Positions 52,680-61,651 of a stretch of DNA of 64,000 nucleotides are shown one piece after another. Numbering within the stretch: the stretch's first letter is position 1; each line of letters opens with the position of its first letter. Source of the stretch: Streptomyces marispadix (lineage in GTDB: Bacteria; Actinomycetota; Actinomycetes; Streptomycetales; Streptomycetaceae); assembly GCF_022524345.1 (NCBI RefSeq), contig NZ_JAKWJU010000002.1, positions 6,314,001 to 6,378,000 of the forward strand. Reading direction: 5' to 3'. A program made the position numbers and the translations under genes. The notes beneath the pieces were generated by a model, which saw nothing but the letters and a program-made list of their open reading frames with translations, did no database searches and had not been told where the DNA came from.

Positions 52680-52771
52680 CAACTGGACGGGACAACCTCT
52701 CCGGTGATCGTTTTCCGTTCCCGGACCCGTCATCTGCGCGCTCGGGACCAGTCCCAGGAGGCTGAACAGTG

Positions 52772-53872
52772 ATGAAGGCAGCAATAGTCGGCGGCGGCAT
52801 ACTCGGCACAGCTCTGGCCTACCGCCTCACGACCGAGGGAGTGGAAGTCGAGCTGTACGAGGCGGGCCGGCTCGGGGGAGGAACGTCGGCGGTGGGAGCC
52901 GGCTGGCTGAACTCCGGCGGCAAGGAGCCCTTCGCCTACCACCTGCTCAACGTCAGCGGCATGGCCGAATACGCCACGCTGGCCCGGGAGTTCGGGCACG
53001 CCCCGTGGTACCACGCGAGCGGCAACCTGAAGTGGACCACCCCGGACAAGACCGAGCAGGTGCGTGCCGACGCCGAGCGTCTGCGCTCGTGGGGGTATCC
53101 GGTGGAGCTCCTCTCACCGAAGCGCGTCACCGAGATCGAGCCGTACCTCAAGGTGCCCGGCGACGTGACACAGGTCGCGTACTACCCCTGGGAGGGCCTG
53201 GCCGACCTCACACAGCTCACCGGTGTGCTGGCGCACGCCGCCGCGGCGAACGGGGCGAGGATCCATACGAACACCCGGGTCGCGTCCCTGGTGACCGAGG
53301 GAGAACAGGTCACCGGGCTCACGCTGGCGGACGGCACCGCCGTCGACGCCGACGTGGTGGCGGTCTGCACCGGCCGCTGGTCGGACGAGCTCGTCAGGAC
53401 GGCAGGCGTGGGCCTCCCCATGGCGCCGAGCCTCGGCTTCAACATCTATACGGGTCCGGCACCCGTCGTCCTGAACGCGATGGTGCACACCCCGGACGTC
53501 AACTTCCGGCCCGACGGCTCCGGACGCGTGATGGCGCGTACGAGCGAGTTCGACGACGCGGTGCCCATCGACGGTGCGGTCGACCCCGTCCCGGACATCG
53601 GCAAGGAGATCCTCGCGCGGGCGGTCAAGTACCTTCCCGGACTCGAAGGGGTCGCCATCGAAGGGGCCCGCGTCGCCTACCGTTCCATCCCCGGCGACGA
53701 CCACCCGGTCGTAGGCGAGGTGCCAGGGCGTCCCGGCCTCTACCTGCTCGTCACGCACAGCGGCGGAACGATGGGGCCGCTGTTCGGCAGGCTCTCGGCA
53801 CTGGAGATCGCACACGGCGAACGCGACGCACGGCTGGCCACGTTCCGCCCGGAGCGGATCGTCACGGTCTGA
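52772..53872 (+). CDS. DadA/glycine-oxidase-like FAD-dependent oxidoreductase
   Basis: 366 residues. N-terminal Rossmann motif AAIVGGGILGTALAYRL followed by the acidic residue ELYEA for FAD ribose, then TSAVGAGWLNSGG. The C-terminal signature GVAIEGARVAYRSIPGDDHPVVGEVPGRPGLYLLVTHSGGTMGPLFGRL fits the DAO fold, which oxidises amines or alpha-amino acids. AGGAGG is well spaced to GTG 52769 and slightly long for ATG 52772; I keep the ATG because MKAAIVGGG is the usual start. It is divergent from the transporter operon and convergent with the second operon, and shares the palindrome-bearing control region, so it probably acts on the imported compound. Confidence 0.88.
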   Translation: MKAAIVGGGILGTALAYRLTTEGVEVELYEAGRLGGGTSAVGAGWLNSGGKEPFAYHLLNVSGMAEYATLAREFGHAPWYHASGNLKWTTPDKTEQVRADAERLRSWGYPVELLSPKRVTEIEPYLKVPGDVTQVAYYPWEGLADLTQLTGVLAHAAAANGARIHTNTRVASLVTEGEQVTGLTLADGTAVDADVVAVCTGRWSDELVRTAGVGLPMAPSLGFNIYTGPAPVVLNAMVHTPDVNFRPDGSGRVMARTSEFDDAVPIDGAVDPVPDIGKEILARAVKYLPGLEGVAIEGARVAYRSIPGDDHPVVGEVPGRPGLYLLVTHSGGTMGPLFGRLSALEIAHGERDARLATFRPERIVTV

Positions 53873-53932
53873 CACCGCGCCCGCCGTCGAACCCGGAGGA
53901 CCAGAGCACCGGGAAGGGAACGTGGCTGGTCG

Positions 53933-54832
53933 TCATTCGCCGGACCGCCGGCCCCAACGGCGGTAGAGCCGCGTCAGGCCGACGATGTCCTCACCGGCCA
54001 TTCCCTCGGCGATGGCGAGCGCATAGACCGACCGCACCATCGACGCGGTGGGTGACGGGATGCCGAGCGACCGCGCCAAGTCCACGGCCAGCCCGAGGTC
54101 CTTGTCCGCGAGCCGGATCGAGAAGCGTGTGCGGCGGTCGTCGGCGACCACCCAGGGAAAACGCTTCACGAAGTGGTGGGAGCTTCCGCCGCTGCCTGCC
54201 AGCACGTCGAAGAGCCGCTGGGGGTCGACTCCCGCGGCGACGCCGACTTCGAACGCCTCGGCTGCCACCAGGACGTTCCCCATCGACATCATGTTGTTGA
54301 CGATCTTGACGGTCTTCCCGGTGCCGACGTCGCCGGTATGGGATACCGAGCTGCCGACGGCGTCCAGCAGGGGCCTGCTGTAATCCAGATCGGGCTCGTC
54401 CGCGCCGACCAGAAGACCCAGCTTCCCCACGGCCGCCTCGTCCGGGCCGCCGCTGACCGCACAGTCGATCACCCGGAGCCCGGCGGCCGTGGCGAGTTCC
54501 GCGATCGAGGTCATCGTGCCGGGATCGATCGTGCTGAGTTCGAGCAGGACGGTGCCCTGGGCGGCGGATGCGACGACGCCACGGTCGCCTTCCCACGCCG
54601 ATCTGACGGCGGCGGGATCCGGGAGGCTGGTGATGACGAAGCGGGCGTGAGCGACCGCTTCCACCGGGTCGGCCGCAGCGGTGACACCACCGTCCACGGC
54701 CCGCCGGGCCGCGTCGGGGTCGGGATCGTAACCGGTGACCGCGAAGCCCTCGGTGACCAGATGGCGGGCGATCGCCCCGCCCATGGCACCGAGCCCGAGG
54801 ACGGCCACCGGTGTCTTCGTGTCGTCGTTCAT
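53933..54832 (-). CDS. 3-Hydroxyisobutyrate-dehydrogenase-like NAD(P) oxidoreductase (first copy)
   Basis: 299 residues. AVLGLGAMGGAIARHL is the Rossmann motif; VISCAVSGG-type substrate loop reads IDCAVSGGPDEAAVGKL; the catalytic Lys lies in GKTVKIVNNMMSM. The family reduces or oxidises beta-hydroxy acids such as 3-hydroxyisobutyrate, tartronate semialdehyde and 2-(hydroxymethyl)glutarate. ATG 54832 follows GAGGGGAGCCGAG. It is the last gene of the second operon. It is not closely similar to the other dehydrogenase of this operon (62791-63705), so their substrates probably differ. Confidence 0.9.
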   Translation of the reverse strand: MNDDTKTPVAVLGLGAMGGAIARHLVTEGFAVTGYDPDPDAARRAVDGGVTAAADPVEAVAHARFVITSLPDPAAVRSAWEGDRGVVASAAQGTVLLELSTIDPGTMTSIAELATAAGLRVIDCAVSGGPDEAAVGKLGLLVGADEPDLDYSRPLLDAVGSSVSHTGDVGTGKTVKIVNNMMSMGNVLVAAEAFEVGVAAGVDPQRLFDVLAGSGGSSHHFVKRFPWVVADDRRTRFSIRLADKDLGLAVDLARSLGIPSPTASMVRSVYALAIAEGMAGEDIVGLTRLYRRWGRRSGE

Positions 54833-54861
54833 CTCGGCTCCCCTCGACGCGTGGCGGCCTG

Positions 54862-55668
54862 TCATGCGATGCGGACCGCGGTGCCGTCGATGCCGGCCAC
54901 CGGATCGAAGCGCCGCAGGACTTCGGGGTCGTGGCCGGGCACGATCAGCTCGGGCCCGCTCGCGAGTTCGTGGATGAGGTCGAAGGCGCCGTACATCCCG
55001 GCGAGGTCGGTGTGGATGGCGAAGGGCGCATCGTCACAGACGTTGCCGTAGAAGTGCGAGGCGTCGGCCGCGAGTACGACGGTCCCGCGGGCGGTCGCGA
55101 CGCTGACCACCTGGGTCCCGGCCGTATGCCCTCCGACGAGGTGGACGCGCACGCCGGGCACCAGTTCGCTCGAACCGTCGACGAAGCGCAGGCGGCCCGC
55201 CAGGCTCAGGCTGACCAGCCGGGTGATGTCCTGTTCCTCGATCAGCCTGCGGAATTCCCCCCTGGCGGCGAACCGGCCGGTCCAGAACGCCATCTCCTCG
55301 GCCTGGACGACGAATCGGGCGTTCGGGAACGCCTCCAGTTCGCCGACGTGGTCGTAGTGGAAGTGCGACAGGACGACCCAGGGGACGGCCGAGCAGTCGG
55401 TCCCGAGCTGCGCCAGGGCCGCCGACGGTGTCCGGTGGTAGACGCGCTTGCGTTTCTCCGCCGTCTCGGCTGTGAAGCCCGCGTCGACCACGATGTCGGC
55501 CTGCGGCGTACGCACCAGCCAGACGAAATAGTCCAGGGGCGCCGAAGCGCCGCGAGGCTCCGCCGCGCTTCCGTGGAAGTACTCGCCGCGTGTTCCGCCC
55601 GGATGCTCGGCGAACTTGACCGCGTAGACCTCATGAGTGTGCGCGGAGGCACACGGCTGTTCCGTCAT
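54862..55668 (-). CDS. Metallo-beta-lactamase-fold hydrolase (lactonase-like)
   Basis: 268 residues. The metal motif SHFHYDHVG (HxHxDH) is near residue 102, with later ligands VGGHTAG, LAADASHFY and VPGHDPE. The arrangement is that of N-acyl-homoserine-lactonase-like and related lactonases. ATG 55668 overlaps the stop of the lyase gene (ATGA). In this operon it may open a lactone intermediate rather than act in quorum quenching; this is inference. No signal peptide. Confidence 0.88.
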   Translation of the reverse strand: MTEQPCASAHTHEVYAVKFAEHPGGTRGEYFHGSAAEPRGASAPLDYFVWLVRTPQADIVVDAGFTAETAEKRKRVYHRTPSAALAQLGTDCSAVPWVVLSHFHYDHVGELEAFPNARFVVQAEEMAFWTGRFAARGEFRRLIEEQDITRLVSLSLAGRLRFVDGSSELVPGVRVHLVGGHTAGTQVVSVATARGTVVLAADASHFYGNVCDDAPFAIHTDLAGMYGAFDLIHELASGPELIVPGHDPEVLRRFDPVAGIDGTAVRIA

Positions 55669-56525
55669 CGGACCTCCTCCGTGCTGAACCGGCTGTCGAG
55701 CTGCTCGAACTCCGCACGCCGCACCAGCCGTTGCCGTTCCTCCCAGGTCGCCAGAGGCGCGTCCGACAGCGGCGCCCCGTCCCGGAGCAGCCTCAACGCG
55801 TGCTGCATGCCCTCGATCCCGGCGAGGAGCGGCAGATTCGCGTGCAGCGCGATCGCGAACCCCAGTTCCTGAAGGCGCTGTTCGGACAGCAGCGGGGTCG
55901 CACCGCCCACCACGAAGTTGACGACCTGCGGTGCTCCGACCTTCGCGGCGACGGTCTCGATCTCGGCCTCCGACCGGGGGGCCTCCACGAACACGATGTC
56001 GGCGCCTGCCTCGTGGTAGGTGTTCGCGCGCTCACACGCGTCCTCGAGTCCGTTGACCGCGCGTGCGTCGGTTCGCGCCACGATCAGGGTGCCGTCGTCG
56101 GCACGTGCGTCGACCGCTGCGTGCACCTTCGCCACCATGTCCGCCGGGGCGATCACGTTCTTGCCCTCGAAGTGGCCGCACCGTTTGGGGAAGGTCTGAT
56201 CCTCGATCTGGATGGCGTCCGCGCCCGCCCGTTCGAGCTCGCGCACCGTGCGGTGCACGTTCAGTGGGCCGCCGAAACCGGTGTCGGCGTCGACGATCAG
56301 CGGTACGTCGACGGCAGTGCGGATCGCCGAGACCTGGGCCGCGAGTTCGGAGAACGCCAGCAGCCCCACGTCGGGCACGGCGAGCTGGGTGTTCGCCACC
56401 CCGGCGCCCGTCACGTACACGCAGGGGAATCCGCAGTCCTCGATGACCCGTGCCGTCAGCGCGTTCGCGGCTCCCGGTACGACGAGGACCCGGCCGGAGT
56501 CGATCAGCTCCCGGAGGCGGCTCAT
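55665..56525 (-). CDS. Isocitrate-lyase/PEP-mutase superfamily enzyme (methylisocitrate- or dimethylmalate-lyase-like)
   Basis: 286 residues. Diagnostic segments: DADTGFGGPLNVHRTVRELERAGADAIQIEDQTFPKRCGHFEGK, where KRCGH is the catalytic-loop motif (KKCGH in isocitrate lyases) and the Cys acts as general acid. DARAVNGLEDACERANTYHEAGADIVFVEAP follows. Size fits PrpB, dimethylmalate lyase and carboxyvinyl-phosphonate mutase types. It should cleave a hydroxy-acid C-C bond, often releasing pyruvate or glyoxylate with succinate or propionate. ATG 56525 overlaps the flavoprotein stop. Confidence 0.9.
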   Translation of the reverse strand: MSRLRELIDSGRVLVVPGAANALTARVIEDCGFPCVYVTGAGVANTQLAVPDVGLLAFSELAAQVSAIRTAVDVPLIVDADTGFGGPLNVHRTVRELERAGADAIQIEDQTFPKRCGHFEGKNVIAPADMVAKVHAAVDARADDGTLIVARTDARAVNGLEDACERANTYHEAGADIVFVEAPRSEAEIETVAAKVGAPQVVNFVVGGATPLLSEQRLQELGFAIALHANLPLLAGIEGMQHALRLLRDGAPLSDAPLATWEERQRLVRRAEFEQLDSRFSTEEVR

Positions 56526-58021
56526 CGGGTGCCGCCCTTCGCATGCGCGGCGGCGTTGGCTCCGGCGATCCGCCCGAACACGGCGCCGCGCATCAGGCCG
56601 GAACCGGCGGCGTAGTTGTAGTGGAAGAAGTCGCCGGCGATCTCCCCGGTCGCGTAGAGCCCGGGCATCGCACGCCCTGTCACATCGATGACGCGTGCGT
56701 CCGTGTCGACTTTGACCCCGCCGTAGGTGAAGGTGATCCCGCACGTCACCGGGTAGGCGATGAACGGTCCCTTGTCGAGGGCCTGTGCCCAGTTGGACTT
56801 GGGGGGCTGCCCGGCGGGTCGCGCCATCAGCCCGTCGAGCGTCAGCGGATCGAAGCGGGCGGCGGCGTCGGCGGCGACCGACTCGTTGAAGGCGGTCACC
56901 GTGGCCACCAGTTCCTCGGCGGGTAGGCCCAGTTTGCCTGCGAGCTCCTTCAGCGTTCCGGCCTCTACGGGTGTGCCCGTGCTGTAGCGCGGCTCCAGCA
57001 GGTGCGCGGTCTTCTCGTCGAACAACTGGTAGGCCACGCTGCCCTTCTGCGCGAGGATGGCGCTGCCGGTCTTCGCGTACGTCAGCCAGACCTGGTCCTC
57101 GCCCTCGTCGACGAAACGGCGCCCGTCGGAGTTGATCAGCAGCGAGTACGGGAACGAGTAGCGGCTCAGCTTGTCCGTCATCCGCAGATCGCCGACGGGA
57201 GGGTGGGCGGCGTCCTGAGGGCTGGCATGGCACCCGCCCCAGTGCCCGGCCGGCTGGGCACCGGCCTGGAGGGCCTGCGCCAGCATCGTGCCCATGTTGA
57301 ACCTGGTGCCCCGCACCTTCACCAGGTCCCAGCCGGGCCCGAGGTAGCGCAGCCGCATCTCCGGATTGGCTTCGAACCCGCCGCTGGCGAGTACGACCGA
57401 CCCGCGCACCTCCTCGAAGGCACGCTCCCTGCGGATGCGTACACCCACGACGGTCGACCCTTCCGTGACGAGGGAGGCCGCTGGGGCGTCGTACCAGATG
57501 TCGATCCCGGCGTCTTCGACTGCCTTGAACAGCGCGGCCACCAGGCCCACGCCCTCGCCCCGCACACGGATCGCACCACCCGGAGGCACGTCGTACTTGC
57601 GGTCGAGCTTGCCGGTGTCGAACAGCTTGCCGGAGGTCAGCTCCCACTCGACTCCCTTGTCGCGCATCCACTCCAGGGTCTTGAACGACCGGTCGACGAC
57701 TGTCTCCACCAGCTCCCTGGGCGGGCGGTTCTGCGAGGTGCTCAGCCAGTCGTCGATGTAGCGCTCCCGTGAGTACGGGCCCACCGTCACCTGATCCAGC
57801 ACCTCCTCCTCGGGGTCGGCGAGGATCGGCTTGATCGAATCCAGCCCGGAATGGACGGCGCGGAAGATGGAGCCGGAGAACCGGCTGTTGCCTCCGCGTT
57901 CCTCGAAGCTCGCGGCCTCGAGAACCAGGACGCGGGCGCCCGCCTCGTGGGCGGTCAGCGCCGTGACCAGTCCGGCGTTTCCCGCGCCGACGACGACCAC
58001 GTCGTATTCTGCATTGGGCAC
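56522..58021 (-). CDS. TcuA-like (fumarate-reductase-family) FAD dehydrogenase
   Basis: 499 residues. VVVVGAGNAGLVTALTAHEAGARVLVLEAA is the FAD-binding start, then GGNSRFSGSIFRAVHSG, the GGNS/R block that sets tricarballylate dehydrogenase (TcuA) apart from succinate dehydrogenases. GPFIAYPVTCGITFTYGGVKVDTDARVIDVTGRAMPGLYATGEIAGDFFHYNYAAGSGLMRGAVFGRIAG is the C-terminal FAD-binding signature. TcuA oxidises tricarballylate to cis-aconitate. The MHS transporter lies directly upstream, as in tcu operons. GTG 58021 follows AAGGGGAC. Confidence 0.9.
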   Translation of the reverse strand: MPNAEYDVVVVGAGNAGLVTALTAHEAGARVLVLEAASFEERGGNSRFSGSIFRAVHSGLDSIKPILADPEEEVLDQVTVGPYSRERYIDDWLSTSQNRPPRELVETVVDRSFKTLEWMRDKGVEWELTSGKLFDTGKLDRKYDVPPGGAIRVRGEGVGLVAALFKAVEDAGIDIWYDAPAASLVTEGSTVVGVRIRRERAFEEVRGSVVLASGGFEANPEMRLRYLGPGWDLVKVRGTRFNMGTMLAQALQAGAQPAGHWGGCHASPQDAAHPPVGDLRMTDKLSRYSFPYSLLINSDGRRFVDEGEDQVWLTYAKTGSAILAQKGSVAYQLFDEKTAHLLEPRYSTGTPVEAGTLKELAGKLGLPAEELVATVTAFNESVAADAAARFDPLTLDGLMARPAGQPPKSNWAQALDKGPFIAYPVTCGITFTYGGVKVDTDARVIDVTGRAMPGLYATGEIAGDFFHYNYAAGSGLMRGAVFGRIAGANAAAHAKGGTR

Positions 58022-58059
58022 AGCAAGTCCCCTTCTGTGAATCGGATTTCGAGCAGGAG

Positions 58060-59403
58060 TCAGGATTCGACGGCGACCTTTTCGGCGTGCACGCCGGCCG
58101 GCCGGTCCTCTTTGAATTCCAGGCGCGACGTCTCCGGCGCCAGGAACGCGGCGGCGGCGCTGACGACCGCGGTCGCGACCATGTATGCCGCGAACAGCCA
58201 CGGCGCTCCGGCGGTGGCGGTGATCAGAGCGGTCGCGATGATCGGCAAGGGCCCCCCGAACAGGGCGCCTGCCACTTGGTATCCCATCGACAGCCCGGTG
58301 TACCGGATCGCTGTCGGGAACAGCTCGGAGAAGAAGCTGGCCTGGGTTCCGAATACGGCGGAGTGCGCGACGCCCAAGCCGATCGCCAGCGCGCCGAACA
58401 GGGCCCACCCGGACCGCAGTTCGAGAATCCAGAAGAACGGGAACGTGATGAGCGCGAGTCCGGCGAGCCCCGCGATGTACACGGGCCGGCGCCCCAGCCG
58501 GTCCGACAGCCGCGCGAACATCGGCAGGGTGATGACCTCGACGACGGCCGCCAGGCTCACGCCTATCAGGACGCTCCCCGTCGAGAACCCCAGTTGTGTC
58601 GTCGCGTAGCTCAGCACGAAGGTGGCGAAGGTGTAGAAGAAGGTGTTCGGCGCGATGTGCGCGACCATGATCAGCAGCACTCGGCGCCAGTGATTCCGCA
58701 CGACCTCGACGAGCGGAATGCGCACCACCGTTCCCCGGTCCTGGGCCTCCGCGAACACGGGACTCTCGACGATCTTGACCCGGATCACGAGCCCGAAGAC
58801 GACGAGTACGAAGCTGAGCAGGAAGGGAATGCGCCAGCCCCAAGAGAGGAACGTTTCCTCGGGCATGGTCGCGAACGCGTAGAACACGCCCGTCCCCAGC
58901 ACGAGTCCGGCCGGCACCCCGACCTGCGGCCAGCTCGCCGCTACACCACGCCTGCCCGTCTTGGCGTGTTCGAGCGCCATCACCACCGAGCCGCCGTACT
59001 CGCCTCCCACGGCCAGTCCCTGGATGACGCGGAGCACGACCAGCAGGATGGGTGCGGCGACACCGATCGTCGCGTACGTCGGCAGCAGACCGACGAGGAC
59101 CGTGGACAGGCCCATCCCCATCACGGTGACCACCAGCATGTTCTTCCGGCTCAGCCGGTCACCGAAGTGCCCGGCCAGTACGCCTCCGATGGGCCGGGCG
59201 AGCCAGCCGGTCGCGAACGTGGCGAATGCGAGAAGTGTTCCCGAGGTCGGCGATGCCTCCGGAAAATACAGCTTGTTGAAGACCAGCGCTGCCGCCGTCC
59301 CGTAGATGAAGAAGTCGTACCACTCGATGGCGCTTCCCACGAAGGTCGCTACGGCGACTCTCCGGCTCTGTTTCTGCGACGTGCCATTACCGCTCTGGGA
59401 CAT
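58060..59403 (-). CDS. MHS-family MFS transporter (TcuC/ShiA-like)
   Basis: 447 residues with 12 spans. RRVAVATFVGSAIEWYDFFIYGTAAALVFNKLYFP is the diagnostic MHS start; GHFGDRLSRKNMLVVTVMGMGLSTVLVGLLPTY and RVIQGLAVGGEYGGSVVMALEHA follow. Such carriers import citrate, tricarballylate, shikimate or alpha-ketoglutarate with protons. AAGGA precedes ATG 59403. It is a second, independent import route next to the peptide-type ABC importer in the adjacent operon and is probably paired with the TcuA-like dehydrogenase. Confidence 0.92.
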   Translation of the reverse strand: MSQSGNGTSQKQSRRVAVATFVGSAIEWYDFFIYGTAAALVFNKLYFPEASPTSGTLLAFATFATGWLARPIGGVLAGHFGDRLSRKNMLVVTVMGMGLSTVLVGLLPTYATIGVAAPILLVVLRVIQGLAVGGEYGGSVVMALEHAKTGRRGVAASWPQVGVPAGLVLGTGVFYAFATMPEETFLSWGWRIPFLLSFVLVVFGLVIRVKIVESPVFAEAQDRGTVVRIPLVEVVRNHWRRVLLIMVAHIAPNTFFYTFATFVLSYATTQLGFSTGSVLIGVSLAAVVEVITLPMFARLSDRLGRRPVYIAGLAGLALITFPFFWILELRSGWALFGALAIGLGVAHSAVFGTQASFFSELFPTAIRYTGLSMGYQVAGALFGGPLPIIATALITATAGAPWLFAAYMVATAVVSAAAAFLAPETSRLEFKEDRPAGVHAEKVAVES

Positions 59404-59421
59404 TGCGTGTTTCCTTCCCGG

Positions 59422-60891
59422 CTATGTCTTTATGGAGAACGGGTCACGGGCGGCCCCCGAGTAATCGACCATGACGTTCTGGACGAAGGTGTATTCGGCG
59501 AGGGCTTCCTCGCCTCGTTCGCGGCCGTATCCGCTGCTTTTGATGCCTCCGAAAGGAGCCTGAGCCGCGTTTGTGCGGTAGGTGTTCACCCAGACCGATC
59601 CGGCTTCCAGGCGGTCGACCACGCGGTGCACGCGTTCGATGTCCCGGCTCCAGACGGCGGCCGCGAGTCCGTATTCGACTCCGTTCGCGATTTCGACGGC
59701 CTCTTCCTCGCCGTCGAAGGGAATGACCGAAAGCACCGGCCCGAAGACCTCTTCGGAGGCGATGCGCATGCCGGGCGAGACCTCTCCGAACACGGTGGGC
59801 GCGATGAACAGTCCGTCGGCCAGGTCGGGTCCGGTGGCCGGACCGCCGCCGGTCAGGAGCGTCGCGCCTTCCTGCTTCCCCTTCTCGATGAGTTTCACAA
59901 TGCGCTCGAACTGCGGGCGGTTCGCGACCGGTCCCATCTCCGTGGAGGCGTCGAGCGGGTCGCCGAGCCGGATGGCCGCGGCCCTTTTCGTGATGGCGTC
60001 GACGACCTCCGGATAGACCGACCGCTGCACGAGCAGACGTGAGCCCGCGATGCATGTCTGTCCTGCGGCGGCGAAGATCCCGGCGACCGCGCCGACGACC
60101 GCCCGGTCGAGATCGGCGTCGTCGAAGACGATGTTGGGGGACTTGCCGCCGAGTTCGAGCGTGACCGGTACGAGCCGACGGCCCGCGGACTCCGCGATTC
60201 GCGCACCGGTCGGGGTGCCCCCGGTGAAGCTGATCTTGTCGATCCCTGGATGGCCGACGAGCGCATCGCCGACCTCCGGTCCGCCGGTGACGACATTGAC
60301 CACCCCGGGCGGAAGGCCGGCATCGATCGCCATACGGCCGAACTCGCATGTCGTCACCGAGGCGTGCTCCGACGGCTTGACGACCACGGTGTTCCCCGCT
60401 GCCAGGGCGGGCGGAAGCTTGTTGGCGAGCAGTGCGATGGGGGAGTTCCACGCGGTGATCAATGCGGCCACACCGTGCGGACGGCGGCGGGTGAAGTCGA
60501 ACAGCCCCGGATTGTCCAGCGGGATCGTCCGCCCGTAGAGCTTGTCCGCGTATCCCGCGAAGAAGCGCAGGTTCCGGGCCGCGAATCCCATTTGATTGCG
60601 TGTCTCGCGGATGACCTTGCCGTTGTCGGTGCTCTCCATCCGTGCCATCGCGTCCGCCTCGGATTCGAGCCGGTCCGCCAACGCGTGCATGAGACGAGCG
60701 CGTTCGGCTCCGGAAGAAGAACTCCAGCCTCCTTGAAAGGCGCGCCGGGCCGCATTCACCGCACGGTCGACGTCCTCGTGTGTGGCTTCGGGAAATGTCG
60801 CCCACACCTCGCCTGTGTACGGGTTGACGGCGTCACGTCGTGTGTCGCTTTCGGCCGGCTTCCCGTCGACGATCATCGTCGCGTTCTTCAC
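59422..60891 (-). CDS. NAD(P)-dependent aldehyde dehydrogenase
   Basis: 489 residues of the ALDH superfamily. GVAALITAWNSPIALLANKLPPALAAGNTVVVKPSEHAS is the coenzyme region, FTGGTPTGARIAESAGRRLVPVTLELGGKSPNIV holds the general-base Glu, and AAAGQTCIAGSR the catalytic Cys. SEEVFGPVLSVIPF and PFGGIKSSGYGRERGEEALAEYTFVQNV are the usual C-terminal marks. It should oxidise an aldehyde (a semialdehyde such as a formyl-dicarboxylate would fit) to the acid. ATG 60891 overlaps the regulator stop (ATGA). Confidence 0.94.
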   Translation of the reverse strand: MKNATMIVDGKPAESDTRRDAVNPYTGEVWATFPEATHEDVDRAVNAARRAFQGGWSSSSGAERARLMHALADRLESEADAMARMESTDNGKVIRETRNQMGFAARNLRFFAGYADKLYGRTIPLDNPGLFDFTRRRPHGVAALITAWNSPIALLANKLPPALAAGNTVVVKPSEHASVTTCEFGRMAIDAGLPPGVVNVVTGGPEVGDALVGHPGIDKISFTGGTPTGARIAESAGRRLVPVTLELGGKSPNIVFDDADLDRAVVGAVAGIFAAAGQTCIAGSRLLVQRSVYPEVVDAITKRAAAIRLGDPLDASTEMGPVANRPQFERIVKLIEKGKQEGATLLTGGGPATGPDLADGLFIAPTVFGEVSPGMRIASEEVFGPVLSVIPFDGEEEAVEIANGVEYGLAAAVWSRDIERVHRVVDRLEAGSVWVNTYRTNAAQAPFGGIKSSGYGRERGEEALAEYTFVQNVMVDYSGAARDPFSIKT

Positions 60892-61634
60892 TGCTTCTCC
60901 CTGTGTGCGGCCGCGTCCCGTTCCGAGGTGGAATCGCCTTCGGCGCTCTCGCCCCGCAACACCTCGCGGACGTGGGCCTGCGCGGCTTCGAGGTGTTCGG
61001 CCATCGCCGCGGCCGCGGCGTCGGCGTCGCGTGCGCGCAGGGCCTGATAGATGCGGCAGTGTTCGGCGTAAGCGGCCTGGGCGCGGCCGGGGTTCTGGCT
61101 CGATCGCGCGCGTGCGAGCTGGTATTGGGTCGTGACACCGCGCACGGTGTCCATGAGTTTCGGATTGCCGCTCATGGCGACGACTTGCTCGTGGAAATCC
61201 AGATCGCGCGGATAGGGATGTCCGGTCTCGCCCAGCGCGTCCTTCGTTCGCATCAAGAACGCCTCAAGCTCGTCGAGGGAGGCGTCGTCCGCCCGGACCG
61301 TGGCGAAGCGGGCAGCCGCGCATTCCAGCGTGGCCCGTACTTCGAGAAGATGGTCGACGGCCTCCATGTCGAAGGACGCCACGAACGCCCCACGGCCGGA
61401 GACGCTTATGACCAGCCCCTCTCCCGCCAGCGTCTGCATCGCCTCACGGATCGGGGAACGGCTGATCTTGAGCCTGTCCGCGAGTTTGATCTCGTTGATC
61501 CGCTCGCCGGCAGCGAGTTCCCCGGACAGGATCATCTGCCGGAGTATCGTCACCACGTCCTCCGCGAACCTCCGCGGACGGAACATGGGGTCCTCGACTC
61601 CAGGCGGGTTTCCCGCACTTCGCCCCGATTCCAT
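60888..61634 (-). CDS. GntR-family regulator, FadR/FCD subfamily
   Basis: 248 residues. N-terminal wHTH: FAEDVVTILRQMILSGELAAGERINEIKLADRLKISRSPIREAMQTLAGEGLVI. The C-terminal FCD domain is helical (HLLEVRATLECAAARFAT, DLDFHEQVVAMSGNPKL, AYAEHCRIYQALRARDADAAAAAMAEHLEAA) with the metal-ligand His residues DFHEQV and EHC, used by FCD regulators that sense carboxylates. ATG 61634 has GGAG at ideal spacing; ATG 61655, which overlaps the PrpF stop, is an alternative. It sits inside the operon and is the natural local regulator. Confidence 0.92.
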   Translation of the reverse strand: MESGRSAGNPPGVEDPMFRPRRFAEDVVTILRQMILSGELAAGERINEIKLADRLKISRSPIREAMQTLAGEGLVISVSGRGAFVASFDMEAVDHLLEVRATLECAAARFATVRADDASLDELEAFLMRTKDALGETGHPYPRDLDFHEQVVAMSGNPKLMDTVRGVTTQYQLARARSSQNPGRAQAAYAEHCRIYQALRARDADAAAAAMAEHLEAAQAHVREVLRGESAEGDSTSERDAAAHREKQ

Positions 61635-61651
61635 GTCTTCTCCGTTTCCTG

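Noticed and set aside
54862-55668. Quorum-quenching enzyme
   Set aside because: The fold alone does not show this; its operon context is metabolic, so only the fold is claimed.
58087-60042. A 651-codon open frame on the plus strand
   Set aside because: Opposite to the MHS transporter and aldehyde dehydrogenase genes; antisense artefact.
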